Below, piece by piece: positions 34,920-45,699 of a DNA stretch of 64,000 nt (positions are counted from its first letter, which is position 1; each line of letters begins with the position of its first letter). The DNA is from Holothuria scabra (lineage: Eukaryota > Echinodermata > Holothuroidea > Aspidochirotida > Holothuriidae): assembly GCA_037179385.1 (NCBI GenBank), contig CM074194.1:2001001-2065000 (forward strand), in the 5' to 3' direction. The position numbers and the translations under genes were made by a program. The notes below the pieces were generated by a model, which was not told where the DNA came from, searched no databases, and was given only the letters and a program-made list of their open reading frames with translations.

Positions 34920-37732
34920 CTGCAAAAGACAAAATGAAAACAGTTACAAAAAGTGAACCTATGGGCAGTTTTTGAAGATCCGTTTCATGATATGTATGAC
35001 TGGTAAAATTTGTATTCCCCAGGAAAGAAGTTAAATAAGTTCTGAGAGAGAAAGCAAAATTTTCACAATTCCTGCTGTGTACCATACATACAGATACTGT
35101 AAAAAAGTTTCTTCCAGATTCCCAAATTTCCTTGGAGGAGGGAGGAGCCTCCAAAATTCCCAAATTTTTCCACCCATGTTCGCATGCAAAATCACTATGC
35201 ATGTAACATTTTCTCTGTTCATTCCCAGTACTTGCAAAAAATGCAGTTGTCTCAATTTGAAATTAGTCTACAGTAGTTGTCTACCCGTTTTGGAATAGCT
35301 CTTGAGAATCATGTGACAAAATTTTCCTCACCGAATTGTGAAAATTATGCAGGGTAACACCTCGCCTTACCTTGGACAATATCAAAGTCACTTACTGTAA
35401 TAAAAAGTTTGGAAAAGAGATAATAAGCTGCTATGTCAAATAAGTTTGAGGTGACTGCTTTCAATAAAACATGTAAGCTGACCTCGAAAACATCTCCAGT
35501 TATTCTGACAATATATTTGATTATATAAATGCTCATAGAAAAGGCAGATTCTTCACCCCAATTTAAAATTTCTTTCAATCTGGAAAAGGAATCCAACTTC
35601 CTTGGGGTTTTCTCCTGCAAAATTCCTCATTTCAAATACATGTATAAGCTCCAAATTAAAGAAGCCAAAAATTTGTCGGAAATTTTCCTTGTATAAGCGC
35701 AGAGTCATACTCCATCATACAGTATGCATTAGAACTCTCCGATGATACTTGGATATGACTAGATGTAACCCAAACTAGTAGTCCCAACGATCAATTTGAT
35801 TTTGCTCATAACACATGCAGGTATGAACAATAAAATCCTGTAAGTTCTCAGTTTTTCTCACATTTGTACCGAATTTTATTCAAGAAAATTCCAGATTTCT
35901 CCAATTCATACAGTCCCACATTTTCAAATATCTCTTAAAATAGGCAAAAATTTTCAGCTGGCTTCATATGTTGCTTGTGATTTCTCAACTCATAGTACTT
36001 TATTTCACCTCTAAATTTCTCAAGAACATACTCATAAAGTTTTTTGATCTGATTTGTGACAGCATGATTAATTTAAACCAAAACTGACTGCAAAAGCAAA
36101 ACTCTTCTGATTGAAATTCTGTGTTACAGAACAATTATATTCACTAGTTTCAGATAGTGCAAATTAGGGGTTTTTTGACTACTGTACACGAGGGATTTTG
36201 GATTTAAAAATTAAAACAAGCAAAGTCATTGAACCAACTTACATTTGGTCACCTTTGGTCAAGACCTCCAATGCCTGTACTTACATTCTATCATGTATGT
36301 CCTTCAAATGTTTTATTTATTAGTTTTCTGCTATTGGATCTAATGACAGAAGAGGTCAAAAATTGGCTATTTTCAACCTACCCTAGGGTATTTTCAACCT
36401 CCCTATTGAAAACCATGCAAATTTATAAAATGAATTTGGTGAAGGTCATAAGAGGTAATCACATGTTGTGATAAAAGTTACCAATGAAGGTAACTCTTTT
36501 ACATTTGGTAAATGACCATTAAATCACTTTAAATTAAAATTGATCAAATTTCTGTAATTTCAGTGATTTTATGCAGGTTACATTAAAATACTGTAAGGTG
36601 GTCAAAAATAGCCTTAGACATTGAAAAGTTTTGGTTGGTTTTCAACCTTCCCACTAAATGAAAGTAGAGACAATTTTGGAGCAAGTTCAGTTGGTGACAA
36701 CAGCCAGCCATTTAGCAAATCTAACTACTTAATAAATTTGTGGGTATACAGATAAGTGAGATTAAGCAATGTGGCTTACCGACCACTATTATAAGAAAAC
36801 ATTTTCAAGTGCATCAGCATTTCATTTTGGGGTTCTGATTTTTTGTTTTAAATAGGTCAGGTCAAAAGATGGGTGACTTTCAATTGTCATTAATTAGTTC
36901 AAATTAGCCTTCTTGTTGGTAAAGTTAGGTGATGTTTCTTCAAGAGATTTATAATTTGCAGAAGTGTCTAAGGTGGTCAGAAATACTGTACCCTGTAGGT
37001 TGAAAAACCCCTTATCTACCCTACAAAACCATGCACCCCGTGTAAATCCATGTCTCTTATTATATAGCCCCTTTGACACTATGAAATGTAAAAATGGGTG
37101 AATTGTAATAAACCAGGCCTGAAAGAGCTATATACAGTCCTGCTGGAATACACATCAACATTTCATAAGTTAATGGACTAGGGCTGTGCTAGCCTAAGTA
37201 AGGCTTAGGACTGAAAATGTTCATTGGGCTACCGTAACATTTTTATAGTTAGGCTATACTTGGCCAAGGCCCTGGCATCATAGGCCTTACATTACCTATA
37301 ACTTGAACATAAAGTTAACAAAATGACCTCTATAAACTTCACAATGTGACCAAGTTTCTTTTCAAAGAAAATTGTGGGAAATCAGTAAAGTCCTATAACC
37401 TACTCAAATAGGGCCCTTGCTATAACCCCGACAGGTGAAAGCTACAGTACCAACTTAATACACTGCAAATTGTGCCACTAAGTTAGAACTATGACAAACT
37501 TTGTGGCATTTTGGCATGGCAGCACATGTGTTGTACCTCACATACACTTGGAACTGCTAAATGTTATTAGGCCTAGGCCTAGGGCCTACTAATTTAGATT
37601 TAAAATTAAGGACTACAACATTTGCAAAGCATTTCCAAAACATCCACTGGCACTCGCCATAAATAAAAAAAAAATGCTTGTTTCTGGTTTGTTGAACAGT
37701 GTAGATACATATATATTGGGCTAAAAAAAAAA

Positions 37733-37775
37733 GTAATAATAGTAATAATAATAACAATAATAATAATAATAATAC
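37733..37775. repeat. AAT trinucleotide microsatellite
   Basis: An interrupted run of AAT/AAC units from about 37733 to 37775 is followed by ACATTGAACTTATATAGC. That is the layout of a LINE or SINE 3' tail read on the minus strand, as at 1046-1325. The body of such an element is not clear here. Confidence 0.75.
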
Positions 37776-37819
37776 ATTGAACTTATATAGCACCAAATCA
37801 GAACAAAAGTGTAGCTGCT

Positions 37820-38415
37820 CTAGGCTAATCATGAGTTGATCAGTGATCACTTAACAAACTTCATAACCATAGAAATATGAAAACATCTATAAAAATCAAT
37901 GAAACTTTGTAGTAGTATTTCATAATACGTCTTCCTTTTTGTGACTATGTTTCGGTGTTGTTCAAACTGAGTAATCTGTAGAAGTTCATCTTGAAATGTA
38001 GGTGGCAGTACAATTAGCAATGCTTATGAAGTAATCTTGAGTCAATCACTTCACAAAGCAAACAAATAAAAACCCATAAATTACCACAGTAAGGGTGAGT
38101 TTTTCTAATAATGATACAGAATAATCTCTTTTCTACCATAATTTTTTCCTAGACCTTCATGAAAGACATTCTCAACATCGTTTTTAGTAAATTGTGAAAA
38201 ATTTCTGGTTCAAACTTTTGCTGAAGCTTGAAAATCTGGCCATGAATAACATTTCTGTTATAAACATAAAAAAAAGGTGACAAATTGGTTTTGATGTTGT
38301 TTGAAGAATATGCATTGCAGGTTATCCTAACATTGCAATCACATTGCACTTACATGCTGCTTTGGTGCTTAGAAGGCAGTGATGTTTGACTCATGATAGC
38401 GATCCACTCATGATA
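37820..38415 (+). repeat. Tandem duplication, unit 1 (~590 bp)
   Basis: The sequence from TCATGAGTTGATC through CTTGAAATGTAGGTGGCAGT, GCAATGCTTATGAAGTAATC and TGAAAATCTGGCCATGA to GACTCATGATAGCGAT is repeated directly downstream. The second copy is 38416-38522 joined to 40748-41245. The copies differ at many positions, so the duplication is old. It provides the empty-site version for the TA element inserted in unit 2. Confidence 0.85.
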
Positions 38416-38854
38416 ACTTACTAGGTTTATCATGAGTCTATCACCTAATAAAGTTCGTTACCACAAAAATATGAAAACTTCAACAAAAATTGATAAAAAC
38501 TTGATAGTAATATTTTGTTATACTGTATTTACTCTATTAAACGCCCCCTCTCTAATAAACGCCCCCAACTTTTTCGTCACATTGCATAAAGTGAAATTGT
38601 TAATTCCAAAGACAAAACGGTAAAATGAAATAGTCCTGCCTTGAAGCCACGAAATCTCCTTAAGTCCCATACTGTATCCTGAAGTGAAAGGCATGTTTCT
38701 GCAACTAATTTCTGTTGATATCCATCACGCTATCACATACCGCGAACCTATACTGCTTCGTTTGCGGTTCGAAAGTGGTACTGTACATACATTCAACACA
38801 GGGAAACTGTTTAGTGTTTTAGTGAAATGCTATGAACGCGCATGTACTGCTTAA

Positions 38855-40331
38855 GGTGCGTTCACATATAACGGCAGCGGCAACGGTAATGGTAACGGCA
38901 ACGGCAATCCGGCAGAGCTGTTCACATATGACGGCAAAAATTATTACCGCATACGGTAAAAATTTTACCGGATTATACTGACTGGAATTTGAACCTGACA
39001 AATTTGTTCCATCAGGGAGGTGTAACTAACTAATCACACCTCCCTTGTTCCATTATCTGATTATCGAACATGGCAGACATTGATGTGGAGCTGATAGTTT
39101 AAATAGCAATTGCGTATCAAATAGATCGGAAACAAGGGCGAAAGAGGAAAAGATGGTGACAGCAGAATAATTAAATCTGACAAAAAAGTCTGAACAGAAC
39201 TTGAGCCAAATACTTTCGTTATCAGAAAATGCCCCCGGAAAAAGTCAATCGAAGCCAGTGTGGCATTGTTGCAGAAGGCATAGATATACTTACTAGTCTA
39301 TTACAGCATGGTTGGCAAAAAACGAAAATTCCCACCTTTTTCAGTGCGCAGTTTCATTTGAAAAATGAGATGTGGCATTTAATTTTTTTATTAAAAAAAA
39401 TGTATTTCCTGTTCGTAGAAAAAGCGAAAAATCAGCATCAAATGTGTACCTTTTGGTCAATGGCGTAGGGTGAGGTGCATAGTCCGAAATTGCCCCCCTT
39501 CCCCCCCCCCCCCACATATACACCACTTTCATATTTTTCCTTTGTCACCGTGACTGCATTATGCTTGTCTGAATTAGAAGTAAGGTCAGGCCAGACAAAA
39601 TAGGCTTACGTTTTGAGGAAAAAAATGAGCAACCCATGTTCCTTAATAAACATTGCAATGCAGTATAGGTCTGTACTTAAGAGGAAATAATTTATAGCCG
39701 ACATGTATTTTTTCAAGTCTGACATACGCTACATTCATGGACAAAACAAAAGTATGACTGATGGCTTATTGTTATAAAACTGCTAAAAATACCTGCTATC
39801 AACGTAAATGATATAAAAAGTTTCCATCGAATTGGGAATTTCCCATTTCCTTTGCTATTTTCTCATATGTTAAAATATTTTAGTTTATCATGGTAGCTAT
39901 GATTTGTCACATCGTATGTGAATGATTCTTTTTGGACAAGAATGACCACTTTTTTCTATATTCTGGTCAGATAAGTCTGATCTTCGAGGCATCTTGTAGT
40001 TGAACGCATCCAAATAGTTTGTGCACTGTTTTGCTGGATATCACTGCCCCCGCACTGTATATCACTGTCCCTGCCCCCGCACCGTTGGCTCCCGCTGGTC
40101 AGACAGGCAAATGCTTGCACACTTTGAAGTTGGTAGGGTTTTTTGCCGTACGGCAAATGGCGTTGAATCGCTCCATGTGCGATTACTTTTTTGCCGGACG
40201 CATTTTTACCGGATTGCCGCATTGCCGTGCTAGTGTGAACAGTCTTTCATTTTCTGTTGTGTGGGATATTTTTGCCGTTACCGTTGCCGCTGCCGATGCT
40301 GTTGCCGTTGCCGGACAAGTGTGAACGTACC
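38855..40331 (+). mobile_element. PIF/Harbinger-like element nested in the TA transposon
   Basis: Ends GGTGCGTTCACA and TGTGAACGTACC are inverted with one mismatch and sit in TTAA on both sides, so the duplication is TTA/TAA (normal for PIF/Harbinger) or TTAA. Just inside are long GC-rich arms of CGGCAAC / GTTGCCG units (about 38866-38970 and 40190-40318). Near 39071-39150 a decayed frame begins MADIDVELI and later KQGRKRKRW, as PIF/Harbinger transposase openings often look, but stops break it. It is internally deleted and non-autonomous. Confidence 0.82.
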
Positions 40332-40503
40332 TTAATGGTGCTACTCACGGTAACTATTATGCAATTTACGTATGTACATGCGTACAGCCGGCCAGTCAGT
40401 ATAGTACCATGAGGCCTGGCTGTAAACTGTGCACAGCATGCATTCATTCATATGCCGCGGGCACGTAAAACAGTCACTTCTGTGTGTAACGTTACATATC
40501 AAG

Positions 40504-40674
40504 ATGTCGGCGAAAGTTGATCACACTTGCAAAGTTCAGAGTGCTGTTCGTGGCTACCATATTTATAGGGAAGTTTGGTTACCGATCATTGGGGAGGAGC
40601 TCACAGCTGATTGTGAAGCTGACAACCAAATGGACAAATATGCCATATGTAGCAGTTTGTCAGAAGTCACATAA
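40504..40674 (+). CDS. Small HIRAN-like ORF inside a transposon
   Basis: The 56-codon frame starts at ATG 40504 (MSAKVDHTCKVQSAVRGYHI). It has the order V-R-G-Y-H-x-Y, a W-x-P-x-x-G-E-E-L block, then N-Q-M-D-K-Y-A-I. This fits the core of HIRAN domains, where a G/aromatic start, a G-x-x-L turn and an N-x-x-D-x-x-A-I/V end are typical; HIRAN in HLTF/Rad5 binds DNA 3' ends. The frame stops close to the inverted end of the element, so the protein is truncated or is a first exon. An upstream in-frame ATG at 40429 exists, but only the shorter form begins the recognisable part. HIRAN assignment is by eye. Confidence 0.5.
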   Translation: MSAKVDHTCKVQSAVRGYHIYREVWLPIIGEELTADCEADNQMDKYAICSSLSEVT

Positions 40675-42138
40675 ATTTGACTTTAATAAACGCCCCCTTT
40701 AACGAAAATTCCACGCCCCCGGGGCGTTTAATAGAGTAAATACAGTATGTCTTCTTCTTTGCGCTATATTTTGGTGTTATTTGGACTAAGTAATCTTTAG
40801 GAAATGAATCTTGAAATGTAGGAGGCAGTGCAAGTAGCAATGCTTATGAAGTAATCATGAGGTGATCACTTCATAAAACAAACAAATAAAATCCTACAAA
40901 TTACTACATTTAGGGCCAGATTTTGACATTAATGACACAGAACGATCCCCTGTCTATCAGAATTCTTACTTTAACTTCATAAAAGACATTTTCATCATCA
41001 TTTTTACTGATTTTTGCAAATTTCTTGTTCACACTTTTGTTGAAACTTGAAAATCTGGCCATGACTAACATTTTTGCTTTAAAAATCAAAAACATGAAGA
41101 CAAATAATTGTTTTTGATGTTGTTTGAAGAATTTGCATCGCAGATTATTCTAGCATCGCAATCACATGGCACCTACTCGCTGCAATGGCGTTTAGAAGGC
41201 AGTGATCGACTCATGATAGTGATGGACTCATGATAACTTTCTATATTTCTGGAGTCGGTCAGTACAGTACCATGAGTCGGTCCCTGACTACAAAAAGGAC
41301 CGTCGGGGTTCTTTGGTCTTGCAATGAACAAATTTTATACAAGAAACTCTAGAACAAAATAACCAGCTTAAAATTTGTCAAAAGTAGGAATTTAGCATAT
41401 TTTAGAGGAAATTTCCTCAAGGGCAGCCTTTATCCTATTGACCTAAATGAAGTTTCAGACATGGTGCAAAATAGTCTTAAAAATTGTTTAATATATTTCT
41501 CTGATCACTGTTAATAATAATCATAATTCTTTATTATTCTAATGGGAGTACGTAAGGTTTGGGTGACCAACTCAAAGTACACTAAGGCTTCTTGAACCAA
41601 ATTAGTTATATGACACTTGTGTTAGGAATTTCATCATTTCTTAAATGTTTGTACACAAAATACACGCTTATTTGGAGTATTTTGAAAAGGAAAGTTAGAA
41701 TGAACATGGAATAAAATGAGATTTGAATATTTGTTTTGAGTAGCCTAGGCCTAAGTATATTTTTCGTAAAATCTGCATTGAGTGACTGACTCATGGTACA
41801 ACCATCATACAGCATATTTTGCAAATGTTCTGGAAATATTTCAAAAGAAATGTCCTGTCAATTCTTTTCAAAACATTTTCAAAATGTTTTCAGATTGTTC
41901 TTACTCTGTCTACACTGTGCAACAAACCGTAAACAAGCATGTTTGGGTTTGTTGCAGGTGATGTGTATAGAAATGTTGCTCGTGTATACATGCCCTTAGG
42001 CATGGGCTACTTAATTGGGTCACGGAGCAGGTCTCATCTAAAGTAACGGTAGGCCTAACTTAGGCTTACGTTGCAACTTCAGCAAGAACTACCAAACAAG
42101 ACAAAGAAAGAATGAACGCTGACACTGATTAAGCTTAC

Positions 42139-42250
42139 CTGCTTGACGTTTCAACTTTCATACAGTCCTGCTTTTAAACAAGTTTCGGAATTCTAAATTC
42201 TAACAGCTAATTATTACATCCGGTTACTGTCCTTCTCATGTATACATAAC
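42139..42250 (-). promoter_or_regulatory. Candidate prominin first non-coding exon and core promoter
   Basis: On the minus strand CAAGCAG is followed by GTAAGC (42138-42133), a strong donor with no coding exon before it, which would suit a non-coding first exon joining the acceptor at 34920. Just upstream is a TTTAAAA box (around 42172-42178) and an ACCGGATGT word (ETS-type core) near 42222. The next 100 bases upstream are richer in CpG than their surroundings. There is no transcript support; position and role are inferred. Confidence 0.35.
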
Positions 42251-42955
42251 AGTGAGTGCGGTATGCTGTGTGCAATATGTTTATTTGCGAATTGCGTACG
42301 TATATCCGCGGTGTAGTCTAATTTGTGCTCCGACGTGCGGAGCAAAGATGAGTCAAATGGTTTCTAGGCAAGCTCGTCAGACAATGAATGGTTCACAACA
42401 GAGCCTTATATTGAGATGGCTCTGGTTCATAACAGGGTTTAGATTTCATTAGAGGACGCTAGACCTCAAAGAATTAGACACTTCAAAAGTTCCCATGACA
42501 TTATTTTGGCTGTCACTCACACATGAAACTGGCGCTATGTATTGACGTAAAGAACAAAAATTTCGAGGAAATCAATGGCACGCTTTACTAGTGGAAGAGA
42601 AACCCCTGGAGTTTTGCTGGTCCCTCTTTCTCTTACTCCGTTGCGTTTGTGCCCTTTGGGAGTCTGCAACGTAAGAGAAGAAGAACCCAGTAACTTTCCT
42701 GTTGACTGCAAACCGTCAATGTGGCGGAGGGAATGATGTTGGCTTATACTCAGCTTCCGATGGTCCGAGATTTCAGCTGGCTCAACCAGACAGATTAGAA
42801 CTAAAGGGGTCGAGATGGCTCCCCTGATAGGTCAATGCCAGCACTGGAGAGTGGTACAGGGAAGTGTCCCAGTCATAGTCTTTGCCCACCACCAGATGCC
42901 GCAGCCCTGAACAAAATATACCTATTTTGAGACACCATTTATCACCTATACGGTA
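42251..42955. other. Upstream region with no recognised gene
   Basis: This is 0.7 kb upstream of the proposed prominin promoter. It includes a short CpG-containing palindrome, GCTCCGACGTGCGGAGC, at about 42327-42343. No ORF with family features and no clear repeat were identified. Confidence 0.5.
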
Positions 42956-44308
42956 ACATAACAGGTTAAAGGGCAAAGGAGGTCTACTAAGGCCGCCGCC
43001 TCATAAAAAATTTGTAGACCAAACCCTAACCAAAAAGAGACAACCAAACCAACACCAAGCTGAACCAGTACACTTAGATTCTACCACAGACATGGAAAAA
43101 CTTGTCAATTTGTGAAGTGGCGGAGTTGACAACCCATCGTCAGACAGACTGTTCCACTCATTTTCAAACTGTATGAGACAAGCTAAACTTTCTAATGTCA
43201 AGTCTAGTAAAACACTTCACTAGCTTCTTACCATGGCCACGAACCCGAGAATAACTTTGGATTTTAACACCTCCCAGATGGCTGGAAATGGCATTTGCCA
43301 GGTTTAATTGTCTTTTATTCTGATGAGAAAAGTTTGAGTTTTTTCTCACGGATCCAAACACACTTTTGAGATACTGATTAGCTCTGTTGACCACTCCACA
43401 GTAAGACATTTTCACACTGCATCATTTAAGTATCAATTGTTAGAGAAACTACCTGATTTTCATTACCATTGCCCGTATTCGGCCCTAGGGTGGTATAGAT
43501 TGCAAATTTTCGGGCACTGCACCTGACTCTCCTGTCTGTCCGTTGAATTAATTTGGCAATGATTGAAAACGGAGAGAAGAGATTCAGACAATATGAAGCT
43601 GGTCACAATTTTCCTTGAATTTATTCCGACATTCATAGTGGAACTCGCAAGTGCTTCTGTGTCATAGTTAGTTGGTTGGTTGGTTTTATCATTTTATCAT
43701 CGGCTAGCAAGAATATAATTTTTGCCCAGGTCGCCAGTGTGGGTATATTATGGTGACTGGGTGATTCAGTGGAGGATGGAGCCCCCCCCCCACTTCCTTT
43801 CCCCCGTAGCTCCGCCACTGCTAAAGTGGTAAGCCCAAGATGCCTAAGTCTTGCATGGTAAGGCAAATTTCTTACTTCACGGATGAGACGAGGGCCCTCC
43901 TGTGTACTTGCTCAAGGAAAATCTTATCTTTTCCATAGAAGGGACTCGAAGCCTGAGCAGCGTAGCAGCGTCAGCATAGTCAAGATGGGGTCTTACCAAC
44001 TGCTTATGCAAGTTCAGAACAATATCCTTACTAAAATTACTGAAATTTCCCTTGATAAGTCCAAGAACCTGATAAGCCCTAGCAGCAGAAGCTGCACACT
44101 ATTTAGATGGTTTCAGGTCACCTGTGATAACAACATCCAAATCTTTCTCAAAAGAAAGTTCACTTAAAACACTGCCATTCATTTCATAGTCATAACTGAC
44201 GGTTTAAAGTCAAGGATTTTGCACTTATCAGCATTAAAAGGCATTTGCCAAGTCTGAGACCAAAAAAAATAACCTATCCAGGTCCTTTTGCAATAATAAA
44301 GCACCATC

Positions 44309-44593
44309 ACGGGCGTCAGCAGAAAAAAGTCAAGGGGGGCAAAATTTCTAGAGGGGGGGGGCAAAACCTCCGATTCGCCATGAATTCACATGAATCGTGC
44401 GAAAATTTTAGCCCAAAATGCCTCCCAGATCACCGGAAATGGCATTTCTAAAGCCTGTTTTCGCATAGAAACTTGGAAACACGTTTTGTTAGGGTTTTTG
44501 CTTTGATTTTTATACCTTTTTTCAAATTTTTGATTTTCCAGGGGGGGGGGGGTAAGTGCCCCCTCCCTTGCCCTTACCTGCGGACGCCCATGA
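44309..44593. mobile_element. GGGCGTC-ended element inserted in the CR1 copy
   Basis: GCACCATC stands at 44301-44308 and again at 44594-44601, a perfect 8-bp duplication. The ends carry GGGCGTC and GACGCCC as an inverted pair. The interior has runs of nine G (44351-44359) and ten G (44541-44550). Leaving it out with one duplication copy makes the surrounding CR1 frame continuous. An 8-bp duplication suits hAT or a related group; there is no coding content. Confidence 0.85.
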
Positions 44594-44804
44594 GCACCAT
44601 CCTCGGAACAAACCTTCCTATAGAGCTTAGTATCATCAGCAAACTTACTTATTCTAGATGGAAGGGAACTATCAATGTCATTGATAAAAAATTAAGAACA
44701 GGATTGGACAGAGAGCAGAACCCTGAGATACTCCACTTGTGACTGCCTTCCAGGAGGCGAACTTCCTATGAACAACAACTCTCTGGGATCTACCATGGAG
44801 TCAT

Positions 44805-44974
44805 ACCAAAGACTCTAAAAAGGAACCTACTGCCGTTGTGCGTGATGCTCCACATAAGCAATGGAGTAGGGGAAACAAACCAGTGAGCCACAACTGGAAA
44901 AAGGCCGTGGTCGGCTCGACTTAAACCAATAGGTTGGAAACTGGGCCGTACAACTCTATCTAACTAACTTACTA
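44805..44974 (+). mobile_element. SINE family A with 13-bp target-site duplication
   Basis: The best full copy, about 170 bp. It starts ACCAAAGACTCTAAAAAGGA, passes AAGCAATGGAGTAGGGG, AGCCACAACTGGAAAAAGGC, CTCGACTTAAACCAATAGG and GAAACTGGGCCGT, and ends in a TAACTAACTTACTA tail. Flanks ACCATGGAGTCAT (44792-44804) and ACCATGGAGCCAT (44975-44987) are a 13-bp duplication with one difference. It sits inside the CR1 copy and is younger than it. I could not place tRNA-type A and B boxes in the correct order, so its promoter origin is open. Confidence 0.9.
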
Positions 44975-45362
44975 ACCATGGAGCCATGTATTAATCCAGA
45001 CAGCTCATTTGACCTTGACACCTAACCCACGCAGCTTAAGCATAAGTCTACCTAATGAAACTTTGTCGACCGCCTTTTAAAAATCAAGGTAAATGACATC
45101 AACACTGTGACGGGAGTCTAGAGATAAAGATATATCCTCAAGAAAGCACAGTACATTAGTTACACAGGATCTACTGGGTAGGAAACCATGGAGTGACCTT
45201 CCATTGAAACCCAAGGTAGGGAGTTGTCCTTCCGACCGAGTACATATTTTCTTGAGGGCGATGAAAGTATTTTTCTAGTACAATATCCTTTTTAGCTATG
45301 TGCTCAATGATGGCTGTATTGAAAAAGCTCTTGCTAGTGTAGTTAGGTATTGTTTCCTTAAT

Positions 45363-45402
45363 TTTAAACAGGGAGCTGCTAATAGAAGCTCCCTGTTTTA
45401 AA
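45363..45402. repeat. Short hairpin, 15-bp stem
   Basis: TTTAAACAGGGAGCT (45363-45377) faces AGCTCCCTGTTTTAAA (45387-45402) across nine bases, with one extra T in the right arm. It lies at the 5' side of the CR1 copy. It could be an RNA or DNA hairpin, but no run of T follows as a terminator would need in either direction. Confidence 0.7.
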
Positions 45403-45699
45403 CATGTAGACCCGTACCTTACGGGTCGCTGAATTTGTCGAACTCCCTCTTGAAAACGAACGAATTCACATCCGTAAATTGCATGGGTTCCATAGTAGAA
45501 GTTGATGCCTCATGCCAGGGTCTTTTTAACACACATAGGCCTACTAGTGGCCATACCCCCAGTCCTTACACGACCCTGTTCAGCAGATTTGACCCGTACG
45601 GTTCCCTTATCAGGAACTTTTGTTTTCACATGTAAAAAATCTGGGGTTTGAAACAGGAAGGACCGCCAAGTTTTTATTTCAATGAATAGCATGTATTCA

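Larger units (their letters stand above)
38523..40745 (+). mobile_element. TA-flanked DNA transposon with CTGTATTTACTC ends, carrying a HIRAN-like ORF
   Basis: Inverted ends CTGTATTTACTCTATTAAAC and GTTTAATAGAGTAAATACAG are exact over at least 20 bases and continue into GCCCC/GGGGC. TA flanks both sides (38521-38522 and 40746-40747), and unit 1 of the local duplication shows the empty site with a single TA. Without the nested Harbinger element (38855-40331) it is about 746 bp. AATAAACGCCCCC also recurs just inside both ends. TA targets suggest Tc1/mariner, but no transposase is present. Its right part holds the ORF at 40504-40674. Confidence 0.88.
38416..41245 (+). repeat. Tandem duplication, unit 2 (split by a transposon)
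   Basis: Unit 2 of the ~590-bp duplication is interrupted after 38522 by the element at 38523-40745 and resumes at 40748 with TGTCTTCTTC. Taking out the element and one TA restores alignment with unit 1 around 37928-37940 without a gap. It ends with GACTCATGATAGTGATGGACTCATGATAAC near 41245. Confidence 0.85.
34920..42138 (-). other. Putative 5'-UTR intron of prominin
   Basis: If the donor at 42133-42138 and the acceptor at 34920 are used, this is one 7.2-kb non-coding intron. It holds a trinucleotide repeat, a tandem ~590-bp duplication and nested DNA transposons (37.7-41.25 kb), annotated separately. About 34930-36160 has decayed AT-rich sequence resembling that at 45.8-51 kb. In 36160-37730 and 41250-42130 I see nothing further. 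Confidence 0.4.
42960..45430 (-). mobile_element. CR1-like LINE, decayed, with two later insertions
   Basis: Read on the minus strand from about 45200 down, frame-shifted pieces give VDVIYLDF (the RT motif before the KAFDKV block), a GRLMLKL piece, SEDGALLLQKDLDRL, WQMPFNADKCKILDF, PYHARLRHLGLTTL and a C-terminal VVNEWNSLSDD. This is the order of a CR1-type reverse transcriptase second half. The 3' end carries AAAGGGCAAAG (reverse: CTTTGCCCTTT), as in the other CR1 copies here. A GGGCGTC element (44309-44593), a SINE (44805-44974) and a C-run repeat near 43781-43806 interrupt it. It is not functional. Confidence 0.85.

Noticed and set aside
37557..37850. Leu-rich 97-codon ORF that looks like a membrane segment
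   Set aside because: The Leu run is the AAT/ATT microsatellite read on the minus strand.
39956..40447. Several 66-101-codon ORFs at 40.0-40.4 kb
   Set aside because: They are readings of the CGGCAAC/GTTGCCG inverted arm of the Harbinger-like element on both strands.
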